Below are positions 35,251 to 44,034 of a stretch of 64,000 nucleotides of DNA, in pieces. A program made the translations under genes and the position numbers. Numbering within the stretch: position 1 is the first letter of the stretch; each line of letters begins with the position of its first letter. The stretch spans positions 41,535 to 105,534 of the forward strand of contig JAUQXA010000051.1 of NCBI GenBank assembly GCA_030834895.1, read 5' to 3'. This stretch comes from Anaerolineales bacterium. GTDB lineage: Bacteria; Chloroflexota; Anaerolineae; Anaerolineales; Villigracilaceae. The notes beneath the pieces are model-generated. The model was not told the origin of the DNA. It ran no database searches and was given only the letters and a program-made list of their open reading frames with translations.

Positions 35251-35272
35251 GCACTTCGACTACGCTCAGTGC
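35251..35272. repeat. TTCGACTACGCTCAG repeat
   Basis: GCACTTCGACTACGCTCAGT belongs to the same dispersed family as the elements at 6104, 20797, 53635 and 54834. Confidence 0.65.
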
Positions 35273-35312
35273 TTGGTTGTTTTCCAAGTTTGATGCAGGA
35301 AGGACCCGCGAG

Positions 35313-35726
35313 TTACACGCCAAACGATTGCACCGCCGCTTCGAGGTCGGTGTAAATATCGAGGAAATGTTTCAAGCCCACGGTGTCCAACACCTCTTCA
35401 ACCGCAGGTTGCGGGCTGAGCAGTTTGACGTGCTGGCGGACGACCTTCTCGTTCTGGGCATTGACCGAGCGGAAGGCGGGGCGTCCCGATCCGTTTTTCA
35501 TCGAATACCCTCCAAAGAACAGCGCCACTGTGTGCAGGGACATCAAACCCGCGCTGCTGACGTAAGGCACTCCGCTCAGGTCGATCAACAGATGACGCGT
35601 GCCCTCGTCGTAGGCTTCCTGCGCTTTGGCGATGACGGAGGCGTAGTTCGAGGCGTCCAGGTTTCCCGTCAACTTCATGACCGACACAGGCACATGCCCC
35701 TCGTGCTTGGAAAAAGCGATCTGCAT
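35313..35726 (-). CDS. STAS-domain protein (anti-sigma factor antagonist type), copy 1
   Basis: A 137-residue single STAS domain. LLIDLSGVPYVSSAGLMSLHT carries the SSAGL motif with the Ser that partner kinases phosphorylate in SpoIIAA-type proteins. An insertion after it (FFGGYSMKNGSGRPAFRSVNAQNEKVVR) is longer than usual and is shared with copy 2. Immediately downstream of the NADPH-oxidase-like gene. No SpoIIAB kinase or phosphatase lies nearby. Confidence 0.85.
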   Translation of the reverse strand: MQIAFSKHEGHVPVSVMKLTGNLDASNYASVIAKAQEAYDEGTRHLLIDLSGVPYVSSAGLMSLHTVALFFGGYSMKNGSGRPAFRSVNAQNEKVVRQHVKLLSPQPAVEEVLDTVGLKHFLDIYTDLEAAVQSFGV

Positions 35727-35758
35727 GGCATCCTCCAGACTAAAAAGATGAAGGCATT

Positions 35759-37036
35759 TTACCTGAAATTGAATTCCTCATAGTGGACGTTTCCCGCAGA
35801 GACTTGTGCTTCGAGAAATTTCTTTTCAAATGCCTGCACCATCGGCAGCGGACCACACATGTAGATATAATGTCCACTGATATTGCCACCCGCGTTCTTC
35901 ACGATTTCATCCACAGTCAGCGAGCCATCTGTTGATGAAAAGCGGATATAAACCTTCAAGCGCGGATTCTGTTTTGCGGCGGCTTCGAGCTCATCCAGGA
36001 AAATCGCTTCGTCACGGTGGCGGACGGTGTAGTAGAAATCCACATCGTGTGCCAGGTTCCCGTCTATGTCGCGGATGAAGGAAAGGAAGGGCGTGACGCC
36101 GATTCCTCCAGCAACCCAGATTTGTTTCTGCCCGCCCGTCTTGTAATCGAACATTCCATACGCGCCTTCGACTATCGCGTCCATGCCAGCTTGCAGATGG
36201 CTGAACAGGTGACGGGTGTAATCTCCACAAGCCTTGATCGTGACCCGCAGAACATCTTCACGCGGCGCGCTGGAAATGGTGAAGGGATGGGATTCATTAA
36301 GTGTCTTGTCCTGCGGGAAGCGGACAAATAAAAATTGTCCCGCGTGTTGTTTTGGGATTGGGTCTTTCTTTGCGCGCAGGACCACTTCCGTAGTTGAGCC
36401 GTTGGAATGGTTGACGGCTTCCACAGCGTAGGACAGATATTTCTTGAAGACCCTCCCAAAGACCTCCGTGTAAAGGTAGGAGGCAGTGCCGATGATGAAG
36501 AAAATCTGCACCCAGTTGATGGCGATGAACGCGTCAAGCCCTTTGATGGTTAACGAGTGGATGAAGCCTGTAATGAAGAAGATGCCGATAAAGCGATGCA
36601 GTTTCTTCCACCCCTCGTACGTGCTGTTTGTCAGTTTGCTTAAAAACGGAATTCGCGGCGCGAGCGTCGGCAGGACAATCGACACAATGCCCAAAAACGA
36701 AATCATTGCCAGGTAATTTCCCAGCCTCAGATTGGTTGTCGAGATGGGCACGGTCAACAGGTGCACGAACATCAACAGGAAAGCGCTGGTGGATGTCCGC
36801 CGATGGGTGAGGTACATTTTGTCCAGCCCGCCGAAGAACGGCTCCGCCCACTTCGGACGCGTGGACAGAAATAATGAGGAGGACATCAACACGATCAGGA
36901 TGGAACCAAGCACTTCTCCCGCATAGGCTCGCATGAAATTTTCAGAACCGTTATTCACAGGCGGAAAGACGACCCAGACCAGAACGGTCATAACGACGAG
37001 AACAACAATGGTAAAGTTGCCCAATCTTTGTTTCAT
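35759..37036 (-). CDS. bacterial NADPH-oxidase/ferric-reductase-like flavocytochrome
   Basis: A 425-residue membrane flavocytochrome. Six helices in the first 215 residues hold two His pairs (H-x13-H in HRRTSTSAFLLMFVH and H-x12-H in HRFIGIFFITGFIH) that fit the two stacked hemes of the NOX/FRE family. The C-terminal half has FAD motif HPFTISSAP, nucleotide motif GGIGVTPFLS and CGPLPM. It should pass electrons from NAD(P)H across the membrane to oxygen or ferric iron. Flanked by two STAS genes, which is unusual. Confidence 0.88.
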   Translation of the reverse strand: MKQRLGNFTIVVLVVMTVLVWVVFPPVNNGSENFMRAYAGEVLGSILIVLMSSSLFLSTRPKWAEPFFGGLDKMYLTHRRTSTSAFLLMFVHLLTVPISTTNLRLGNYLAMISFLGIVSIVLPTLAPRIPFLSKLTNSTYEGWKKLHRFIGIFFITGFIHSLTIKGLDAFIAINWVQIFFIIGTASYLYTEVFGRVFKKYLSYAVEAVNHSNGSTTEVVLRAKKDPIPKQHAGQFLFVRFPQDKTLNESHPFTISSAPREDVLRVTIKACGDYTRHLFSHLQAGMDAIVEGAYGMFDYKTGGQKQIWVAGGIGVTPFLSFIRDIDGNLAHDVDFYYTVRHRDEAIFLDELEAAAKQNPRLKVYIRFSSTDGSLTVDEIVKNAGGNISGHYIYMCGPLPMVQAFEKKFLEAQVSAGNVHYEEFNFR

Positions 37037-37114
37037 TTTGCCTCACCAATAAAAATACCGATAAGAATCAACAGCGATGCGGTTCAAGTCCGCATCGCTG
37101 CAAGCTACCTCATA

Positions 37115-37525
37115 CTAAAAAGAGTCGATGGCTTTTTGTTTGTCTGTAAACACTTCAAAGACTTCGGAAAAGCCAACCATGTCCAGCACCCTGGTAACTT
37201 CGGGACGCGGGTTGAGCAGTTTGAGGTATTTTTGTATACCACCATCCCGTGTGCGATCCATCGATTTGAGCGCGGACCAACCATGTTCAGGATCCGGCGG
37301 GGTCTCACCGCGTGTTAATAAAGCGATGGTATGCAGGGCGACCAATCCCGCACTGGAGATGTATGTCAGGTCGCTCAAATCCAGTAATATGTTCTTTGCG
37401 CCAGTTCCAATGACCTCGCTTGCCTTTGAGATCAAGCTCTGGTATGTCTGACCATCCAGGTGTCCGGCGATATGAATCACCGACACAGCAGCACGTCCCT
37501 GCTCTTGTGAAACTGTAATTTCCAT
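37115..37525 (-). CDS. STAS-domain protein, copy 2
   Basis: A 136-residue STAS protein similar along its length to copy 1 at 35313 (LLDLSDLTYISSAGLVALHT, with the same long insertion and the closing VLDMVGFSEVFEVFTD). ATG at 37525 has GAGAGG upstream. The pair probably arose by duplication and may respond to two different signals. Confidence 0.85.
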   Translation of the reverse strand: MEITVSQEQGRAAVSVIHIAGHLDGQTYQSLISKASEVIGTGAKNILLDLSDLTYISSAGLVALHTIALLTRGETPPDPEHGWSALKSMDRTRDGGIQKYLKLLNPRPEVTRVLDMVGFSEVFEVFTDKQKAIDSF

Positions 37526-37556
37526 CAGGCTCTCCTCTCGATAAATTGTGCCCGAA

Positions 37557-38777
37557 TTATAAACCCGCTTTGCGTTCCAGACGCTCCAACCTGTGATCGA
37601 TTTCATCCAGCCAGTGCTTGCGGACGTAGATAGGCAGGTCGGCGCGCACCGCTTCCTTCCGCGCAGATTTCGCCCATTTGATTGCTGTTTTCAGATCGCG
37701 TTTTTTATGTTCGTAATATTTTGCCAGTTCGATGTGAGCATAAATGTGACCCTGCTTCGCGGCCTGTTCCCAAAGCTGGACCGCCTGTTCGATGTCGCCG
37801 CGCTTCTTCTGGAGGATGGACAACCGCCGCACCGCCACGCCGAAATCTGATTCGTCCAGCCCAGACTCGAGTCCACGCTCGAAGAGGCGGGCGGCTTCGT
37901 CCCAGCGGTTGAGGTCTTCATATAACTTGCCAAGCGCAATGAAATCCAGTCCATGTTCGATGCGACCGTCGTAGGGGTCGGCAAACATGTCACTGATATG
38001 ACCGAGCAAAGCGGCCATCGCCACCACATCCATTGCATTGTGGTAGAACACCCCGCCCAGCGGACGCGCATCCCGCGTGCGGAGATAGTCGAAATACAGC
38101 CAGGGGATTTCGTAGCCAGGCACTTCTTCGGATGCGCGGGTGAATCCCAGCACATGCTCTTCGAGATATTTCAACGCCCGCGAGGGGAGCCGGTCACGCC
38201 ACAAACGCCGCGCAAGGGGAAGAAGATCAAGATGAGCATAATCTTTGAACGGGACGGGGATGCGATGTAATGAGTAACGGGTATGCAGCAATGGAGCGTC
38301 GAAGGCCTTGCCGTTGAAGGTCACCAAGGCTTCACAGGGAGCGAGGAAATGGATCAGCGCTTCGAGCATAGCCGGTTCTTCCGATGGATCACGCAAGAAG
38401 AATTGCTGAAGGTTGAAACTTCCTTCCACAAAACGTCCCACCCCGACGAGGAAGGCGTAAGTCCCCGTGCCGCCCGCCATGCCAGACGTCTCGGTGTCGA
38501 GGAAGGCAAACTTGCCGATGGGCAACTCGGCGATGCGTACGTCATTTGCCCATTTCGAAATGAGGGAAAGAGGTGACTTTACAAGATGGGATACATTGCC
38601 ATGCAGATAATTCTCATCGAAGATTTGCTCCGCAACAAAAGCGTCGCCGCGCGGTGTGGAGCGATAACTGCCAGCCACGACCGAATCAATCGGATGGCTG
38701 TCAGATTGAGGCAGGGGCGGAATTTCCCTTCCCGTCTTTACGCCGAGCGATTTGAGTTTGTCCGCAAGCGATGGCAT
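37557..38777 (-). CDS. YprB-like RNase H-fold 3'-5' exonuclease with TPR-like tail
   Basis: A 406-residue protein. The central domain has FLDTETSGMAGG (exonuclease motif I, Asp and Glu), LVTFNGKAFDAPLL (motif II) and HNAMDVVAMAAL (motif III), as in YprB-type DEDD nucleases. About 120 C-terminal residues form helical repeats (LARWDEAARLFERGL-like), likely TPR. It probably trims single-stranded nucleic acid; the target is unknown. Confidence 0.82.
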   Translation of the reverse strand: MPSLADKLKSLGVKTGREIPPLPQSDSHPIDSVVAGSYRSTPRGDAFVAEQIFDENYLHGNVSHLVKSPLSLISKWANDVRIAELPIGKFAFLDTETSGMAGGTGTYAFLVGVGRFVEGSFNLQQFFLRDPSEEPAMLEALIHFLAPCEALVTFNGKAFDAPLLHTRYSLHRIPVPFKDYAHLDLLPLARRLWRDRLPSRALKYLEEHVLGFTRASEEVPGYEIPWLYFDYLRTRDARPLGGVFYHNAMDVVAMAALLGHISDMFADPYDGRIEHGLDFIALGKLYEDLNRWDEAARLFERGLESGLDESDFGVAVRRLSILQKKRGDIEQAVQLWEQAAKQGHIYAHIELAKYYEHKKRDLKTAIKWAKSARKEAVRADLPIYVRKHWLDEIDHRLERLERKAGL

Positions 38778-38924
38778 GGAGCTATTTTATCCAATATCGA
38801 AAAATCATGAAAACAACTCTGGAATCAGACTGCTCATTTGCCTTGTGGGCGTCGTCGGCGTGGAAAATGAAATTCAAGGCTGCCATTTAAGTTATCAGCA
38901 AGCTGATGGACTCCAGAATTAATT

Positions 38925-40154
38925 TTACGGTCCCCACTTCATATCCCTTGCAAACGGCAGCAACGAGATCACGCCTTTTTGCGAATCGGTATAAATCAAC
39001 TGGAGCGTGCCACCTTGATAGATGTTTGGATCGGGCGCGATGGCCGCAATCACAAAACTCGCATCGGGGGTCCAGAGCGCTTCGTTTAAGTTGCCATAGG
39101 TTGAGTCATTCAAGATTGTTCGTCCCGTCACACCATCGGGCGCAGAGCGGACAAGTTGCAGTGGTGGGCGGTTGACGAATTCATCTGTAGAGGGTCGATT
39201 GACGAAGAAAAAATAGAGTTGACCATCAGGCGCGAGGCAGGGTTCATCGGCGAAGTTGTATGTGCCGTTGCCCGCGTCACCAGCCAGCAGCGTGGTGACG
39301 TTTCCAGTCGCCGCATCCACCTTCCACAAGCCTGAACTGAACATCCCCATCGAAGGGCTGCCGCTGTACAGGCTGGAATTATCCGGCGACCAGCTTGGCT
39401 CGCCACAGCAGATCATCGCGCCTTCATTGCCTGACAGGCGCACGAGGGTATTGCCGTTGGGATAATAAATGGCGGAGGATGCACCCTCATAATACCCAAG
39501 CGTGACCAGCAGTTTTTTGCCATCTGAAGAATAGTGGGCGGGAGAATATAGCTCTTCGGGGAAGATCAACCCGTTGCCATCGTCGCGGATTTTGTTGTCC
39601 AGCACGCGGTTGGACTGGCTGGTGGTAATCGAGTAAAGGTTCAAGCCCTTGTAACCGTAGGCAATCGTTTGTCCATCAGGAGACCACACGGGATTGCTTA
39701 TATTGGAAAGAAAGAGATTGTTCTCGTCACGGGACCCGCCGTCCAACAATTTGCGGCGACCAGCCCCGCTGAAGTCCACCATGAACATCTGGTTGTTGGA
39801 GACGTAAACCACGCTCCCACCCACAAGTGAGACATCATAGGAGTCCACACTGGTCGGTTCGAAGGTGAGCTGTGTTACAGACTTGCCATCTTTATCGAGG
39901 CGGTAGACCTGGATCAATCCTGTGCTGTCGTTGTTGAGGAAATACATCGAATGTGGCAGCAGGCTTGTGGGTTCGGGCGTGAGTGTGGCGGTTGGCGGCA
40001 CAGGGGCGGAAGCGGTCAACGCCTGGAAGGTTGCCGCAACAACGGTTTCCACATTGGGCTGGGCGGGTGCAAGTCCGCCCAGGGGGTTGGCACAGGCAAG
40101 AGTAACTGCAAATAAAGCGATGAGCGCAAAAAGTATATGAGACTTTTTCAACAT
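38925..40154 (-). CDS. TolB-like beta-propeller lipoprotein
   Basis: A 409-residue lipoprotein with lipobox TLACANP and a short Thr/Pro linker, then propeller repeats (VWSPDGQTIAYG, HYSSDGKKLLVT, WSPDNSSLYSG, LAPDGQLYFF). The fold suggests ligand or protein binding at the cell surface. It resembles the propeller half of the transporter fusion at 32129. ATG at 40154 is chosen for the signal peptide MLKKSHILFALIALF. Confidence 0.8.
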   Translation of the reverse strand: MLKKSHILFALIALFAVTLACANPLGGLAPAQPNVETVVAATFQALTASAPVPPTATLTPEPTSLLPHSMYFLNNDSTGLIQVYRLDKDGKSVTQLTFEPTSVDSYDVSLVGGSVVYVSNNQMFMVDFSGAGRRKLLDGGSRDENNLFLSNISNPVWSPDGQTIAYGYKGLNLYSITTSQSNRVLDNKIRDDGNGLIFPEELYSPAHYSSDGKKLLVTLGYYEGASSAIYYPNGNTLVRLSGNEGAMICCGEPSWSPDNSSLYSGSPSMGMFSSGLWKVDAATGNVTTLLAGDAGNGTYNFADEPCLAPDGQLYFFFVNRPSTDEFVNRPPLQLVRSAPDGVTGRTILNDSTYGNLNEALWTPDASFVIAAIAPDPNIYQGGTLQLIYTDSQKGVISLLPFARDMKWGP

Positions 40155-40180
40155 GGACACCTCGCAACGCATTAAACAAA

Positions 40181-40224
40181 ACAAAGACGTTAAACAAGCC
40201 GGCGTTTTTGCTTAACGTCTTTGT
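40181..40224 (-). terminator. terminator after the short DarA-like gene
   Basis: ACAAAGACGTTAA pairs with TTAACGTCTTTGT across an 18-base loop, followed by TTTGTTT on the minus strand. Confidence 0.75.
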
Positions 40225-40239
40225 CGGATGACGAAATAC

Positions 40240-40500
40240 TTACACTTGTTCGAAACGCTGCACAGGGACGACAAACAGCGTGGCGCGTTTCTTGTCTCCG
40301 GCAGGCGGCAGGGCGGTGCGTACGACCTGGATTGCCTCATCCACCTGTGGGTCGTCAACACCCAGCAGCATGGATACCACACCACTGCGCATGAATCCAC
40401 CTGTGGAGGCAACCCGGGTCACACGGAAATTCGAGGCGGTAAATGCCTGTGTCAGGGTGTCGGCGTCGTGATCCTGTACGATGACAATAATCATTTTCAT
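40240..40500 (-). CDS. DarA-like (PII-like) c-di-AMP receptor, short copy
   Basis: An 86-residue protein of the cyclic-di-AMP receptor family (DarA/PstA). MKMIIVIVQDHDADTLTQAF, ASTGGFMRSG and LFVVPVQRFEQV match the family at start, nucleotide loop and C-terminus. It lacks about 25 residues of the long loop seen in the second copy and in DarA, so ligand binding may differ. It lies downstream of the longer copy. Confidence 0.82.
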   Translation of the reverse strand: MKMIIVIVQDHDADTLTQAFTASNFRVTRVASTGGFMRSGVVSMLLGVDDPQVDEAIQVVRTALPPAGDKKRATLFVVPVQRFEQV

Positions 40501-40520
40501 GGGGATTTCTCCTGGAATAT

Positions 40521-40583
40521 AAACCTGACAGGTCTTATTGGCATGACTGATGATTCAGACTCTTGCTGAAACCCGTCAGGTTT
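40521..40583. repeat. AAACCTGAC inverted repeat between DarA-like genes
   Basis: AAACCTGAC at 40521 and GTCAGGTTT at 40575 form a 9-base stem with T-runs outside. It could end the transcript of the upstream copy. CCTGACAGG is also found at 15028 and 19034. Confidence 0.6.
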
Positions 40584-40589
40584 TTCTAT

Positions 40590-40925
40590 CTATATTTGTT
40601 CAAACCGTTCCACGGGCAGGGCAAAGACCGTCGCGCCGCCCACGATGACAGGCACGGGTGCAGGCATCGGCATGGGCGAGCCTTCGAGCGGCAGGGTCAT
40701 ATATTCGATGCGCTGTCGGCAGGCGGTGTGAAGCGCATCAAGCGCCTGCTGCTCCCTTTCAACGGGCAGGCCGATTAACAGCGTTGCGTTGCGGCGTCCC
40801 AAAAACCCGCCCGCACTCGAAAGATACGTCAGTGATGCGCCAATTCCCCGCAGGGCTTTGGTTGCCGTCTCGAGGTCCTGATCCTGGACTACTGCCACTA
40901 ACAATAAATGGATTGGATTTTCCAT
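40590..40925 (-). CDS. DarA-like (PII-like) c-di-AMP receptor, full-length copy
   Basis: A 111-residue protein with the DarA layout: VAVVQDQDLETATKAL, SSAGGFLGRRN, the long Pro/Met-rich loop and GGATVFALPVERFEQI at the end. In Firmicutes such proteins bind cyclic di-AMP. ATG at 40925 has GGAG upstream. A diadenylate cyclase gene is not in the window. Confidence 0.85.
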   Translation of the reverse strand: MENPIHLLLVAVVQDQDLETATKALRGIGASLTYLSSAGGFLGRRNATLLIGLPVEREQQALDALHTACRQRIEYMTLPLEGSPMPMPAPVPVIVGGATVFALPVERFEQI

Positions 40926-41035
40926 GTTTGAAACTCCTTTGGCGGAAATGCTTCGCATCGCGCCTTGACCGGGTCGCTGCTTCGATGGGCGTTCACCCGC
41001 TTTGATATTATCAGATGTTGGGGGATGATTCAACC

Positions 41036-42325
41036 TTACAACCAGCGATAAATCAACGCGTATAAAATGCTGGCAATGGCGCAGGTGACCAGCATGACCG
41101 GTAATCCGCGCTTGTTCCAAAGTTTTGCAGTAATGGGCGTGCGTGTTTTTTCTGAAAGCGTGGTCACGATGATGTTCGCGGTCGAACCGATCATTGTGCC
41201 GCTGCCGCCGAAACCTGCGCCAAACGCGAGCGCCCACCACAGCGGTGTGATATCCATGCCTGATTCGCCCAGCCCTTTGATAACAGGAATCAGCGCAATC
41301 GTAATCGGGACATTATCCACTACTGCCGAGAGCACTGCCACGATCCAGATGACGCCAACTCCAAATAGAATCGGTGGGACATCGGATGCCTGTTCCAACA
41401 ACCCGATGATGGAATCCATGACACCCGCATGTTCCAACCCACCGACCATTACGAAAAGCGCGCCGAAGAAAATGAGCACGCCCCATTCAATTCGTTTGAG
41501 GACTTCCTGAAGATCAGGTTGAATCCAGACCAATGCAATCGCTGCCGCACCCAACGCAACCAGTGAAGGACTGATGCGCAATGCATGATGGAGGAAGAAG
41601 AACAGGATTGCCGCGCCTAAAACAATCAGGATGCGGCGTGCAATCAGCGGCTCATTGAGTGTCTCCGCAGGGTTGAGACGCATGATGGCTTTGACACTAC
41701 GCGGCTTCCTGGATAATTCCTTTTTGAAAAGATATTGCAACAAAAATAATGCGCCCGCCCATGCGACCAACACAATCGGCATGGAATAAATCAAAAAGTC
41801 ATTGAAGGAAAAGCCCGCCGCGGAGCCGATCAACACGTTGGGCGGATCACCGACCAGGGTCGCCACACCGCCTGTATTGGACAGCAAAGCTTCCGAAACG
41901 AGAAAAGGAAGCACGCTGATTCCCACGATTTCACAGATAAGGATGGTCACCGGGGCAATGAGTACAACAGTCGTTACGTTGTCCAAAAACATCGAAAGGA
42001 TGGTTGTGATGATTCCCAGCAAAATAAACAGGCGTTTGGGGTTTCCCTTCGATGAACGCGCCGCGAGAACTGCCAGATATTGGAAGAACCCTGTCGGCTC
42101 CAGCATGGCGACGAGGATCATCATACCCAGCAGAAGACCGAGCGTATTGAAATCAATTGCTTTGAGTGCAGCCTCCTCGGAATAAAAGCCCAAAATTCGC
42201 CCCAGGGTCACCATCAATGCCGCACCCGCAATGGCTGTGATGGTTCGGTGGAGTTTTTCGGAAAAGATCAGAATCAGGCTGCCGAAAAAGATGACGCTGG
42301 AAATGATTGCGGGGATTATTGTCAT
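41036..42325 (-). CDS. ArsB/NhaD-type ion permease
   Basis: A 429-residue permease with about eleven helices of the ion-transporter superfamily (ArsB, NhaD, citrate carriers). GDPPNVLIGSAAGFSFNDF and GGSGTMIGSTANIIV are the two re-entrant substrate loops. Arsenite, Na+/H+ or a carboxylate are all possible. Its ATG overlaps the CBS gene stop by four bases (ATGA), suggesting coupled translation and possibly control by the CBS protein. Confidence 0.88.
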   Translation of the reverse strand: MTIIPAIISSVIFFGSLILIFSEKLHRTITAIAGAALMVTLGRILGFYSEEAALKAIDFNTLGLLLGMMILVAMLEPTGFFQYLAVLAARSSKGNPKRLFILLGIITTILSMFLDNVTTVVLIAPVTILICEIVGISVLPFLVSEALLSNTGGVATLVGDPPNVLIGSAAGFSFNDFLIYSMPIVLVAWAGALFLLQYLFKKELSRKPRSVKAIMRLNPAETLNEPLIARRILIVLGAAILFFFLHHALRISPSLVALGAAAIALVWIQPDLQEVLKRIEWGVLIFFGALFVMVGGLEHAGVMDSIIGLLEQASDVPPILFGVGVIWIVAVLSAVVDNVPITIALIPVIKGLGESGMDITPLWWALAFGAGFGGSGTMIGSTANIIVTTLSEKTRTPITAKLWNKRGLPVMLVTCAIASILYALIYRWL

Positions 42326-42783
42326 TTGTCAGTCTTGAGCCACGCGGAGAGGATAGCCGTGCCGATATCCACGCGCGAGGTGATGCCTACCAGTTTTCCC
42401 TCTTTGGAAACGACTGGCATATCGTGCTGGTTGTGTTGAACCAACAACGAGTAGGCGCGCAGCAAGCCGCAATCTTCCTCGACAGTGATGGCGGGTTTCA
42501 TCAATGTCTGGACGGTTTTATTCAGGGTTTTTGCCGAGGGACGCATATCCTCCACCGCGCCAAAATCGTGGACAAAGTCCACATCTGCGAGAAAATTTAC
42601 GAAATCGGGCAGTTCGAGAGTGAGCATATCGCGCATCCCAATTACGCCGACAGGCTTATCATCGTCATCTACAACAGGCAGCAAGCCAATATGCTTTTTG
42701 ACAAAGATGTTTGCTGCTTCGCGGATGGTCGTATCCGCATGGATGGAAACAACGTTGCGTTTCATACAGACTTTTACGGTCAT
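42322..42783 (-). CDS. tandem CBS-domain protein
   Basis: A 153-residue protein of two CBS domains (one Bateman module): VKVCMKRNVVSIHADTTI and QTLMKPAITVEEDCGLL open the two halves and ITSRVDIG closes the second. Such modules bind adenyl nucleotides and gate transporters or enzymes. ATG at 42783 is preferred over the longer frame because VKVCMKR is the usual start. It is directly coupled to the permease gene. Confidence 0.85.
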   Translation of the reverse strand: MTVKVCMKRNVVSIHADTTIREAANIFVKKHIGLLPVVDDDDKPVGVIGMRDMLTLELPDFVNFLADVDFVHDFGAVEDMRPSAKTLNKTVQTLMKPAITVEEDCGLLRAYSLLVQHNQHDMPVVSKEGKLVGITSRVDIGTAILSAWLKTDK

Positions 42784-42827
42784 GGGAACTCCAAATGGTT
42801 TCGAGTGACAGGCAGTTCGATTGCAGA

Positions 42828-42842
42828 TTTTTATACCACAAA
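42828..42842 (-). promoter_or_regulatory. extended -10 element upstream of the CBS gene
   Basis: TTTGTGGTATAAAAA on the minus strand, about 45 bases before the CBS start. One of four copies of TGGTATAAAAA in the window. Confidence 0.5.
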
Positions 42843-42847
42843 TGTTT

Positions 42848-43942
42848 TCATGGCAGCGGTTTGATCTTGCCCCTGGCACGGGACGACCTGATTGCTATCA
42901 CAATCAACGCAATAAAAGTGATCGGGATAAAAAATGCGATGAATAAAATCACCGCGGGCAGGGTGGAACTTTCCGCAGCGCGTAAAATGACGTACGTTAC
43001 ATAGGCTACGTAATACACCAGCAGCAAACCACCCTCGACGCGCGAGACACGATTATCGATATAAAAGATGGGCAGGGTCACAAGCGCCACAAAGACCATC
43101 ACAGGCAGGTCGAACTGTAAAACTCGCGACGCCACAGAAATACCGCCAGGGGCAACCAGCGCACCAACACCCAGCACGCCAAGCAGGTTGAAGATGTTGC
43201 TTCCCACAGCGTTTCCCACGGCAATATCGCTTTCCTTTTTGAGAGCGGCAACGACGGATGTGGCAACCTCCGGCAGGGACGTGCCCACCGCGACGATGGT
43301 CAACCCGATGACTAGTTCGCTCACGCCGAGGGACTTGGCAATCTGCGTGGCGGAATCCACCAGCCAATTCGAGCCAAGCACCAATAGTCCCAGACCAACC
43401 AGGATAAAGCCGATGTTGAGGATGGTTTGCTTTGCCGTGCGCGGTTCCTTTTTTGCAAATTCCTGCTCGTATTCCTTTTGCACTTCCCTGCTCTCGGCGC
43501 GGCTTTGACGCAAGGCAAACACCGTGTAAATAATCATGCCAAGCAAAAGAAGTGTGCCATCCAGCCAGCCAAGTTTTCCGTCCAAAGCCAGCGCAAACGT
43601 AAGCAGGGACACACCCAACATGATCGGCGCATCCTTGCGGATGAGTTGTTCGGCGATAACAATGGGCGCAAAGATGGACGTGACTCCCAAAATAAACAGG
43701 ATGTTGAAGATGTTGGAGCCAAGCACGTTGCCTAGAGTCAGGTCGCCCTGCCCGCTGGCGGCGGCTTTCAATGAGACGGCGATCTCGGGCGAGGCTGTGC
43801 CAATCGCCACGATGGTCAAACCGATGACCAGCGGAGAAACGCCAAACGCCGCCGCCAGCCGCGATGCGCCGCGCACCAAAAGGTCTGCGCCGATGATCAA
43901 TGTGATCAACCCAAGGATAAAGAAAAGGATGGTGTTTGTCAT
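42848..43942 (-). CDS. CaCA-family calcium/sodium:cation antiporter
   Basis: A 364-residue YrbG-type antiporter with ten or eleven helices. The two inverted alpha-repeats are visible: GTASPEIAVSLKAA with GNVLGSNIFN, and GTSLPEVATSVVAAL with GNAVGSNIFN. It should export calcium against sodium or protons. A promoter block shared with the GH13 gene lies upstream. Confidence 0.9.
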   Translation of the reverse strand: MTNTILFFILGLITLIIGADLLVRGASRLAAAFGVSPLVIGLTIVAIGTASPEIAVSLKAAASGQGDLTLGNVLGSNIFNILFILGVTSIFAPIVIAEQLIRKDAPIMLGVSLLTFALALDGKLGWLDGTLLLLGMIIYTVFALRQSRAESREVQKEYEQEFAKKEPRTAKQTILNIGFILVGLGLLVLGSNWLVDSATQIAKSLGVSELVIGLTIVAVGTSLPEVATSVVAALKKESDIAVGNAVGSNIFNLLGVLGVGALVAPGGISVASRVLQFDLPVMVFVALVTLPIFYIDNRVSRVEGGLLLVYYVAYVTYVILRAAESSTLPAVILFIAFFIPITFIALIVIAIRSSRARGKIKPLP

Positions 43943-43974
43943 AGTTATGCTCCCACGATGAAATTTTTAGAAAA

Positions 43975-44024
43975 TTTTTATACCATGACCTTTTGGACTT
44001 AAGATTAATTCCCCGTAAAACGAA
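43975..44024 (-). promoter_or_regulatory. conserved 50-base promoter-like block upstream of the antiporter
   Basis: On the minus strand: TTTTAC, GGAATT, AATCTTAA, CCAAAA, then TCATGGTATAAAAATTTT. The same order and spacing occur at 63213-63262, upstream of the GH13 gene. TGGTATAAA is an extended -10; there is no clear -35. Confidence 0.6.
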
Positions 44025-44034
44025 AAGTTGACAG

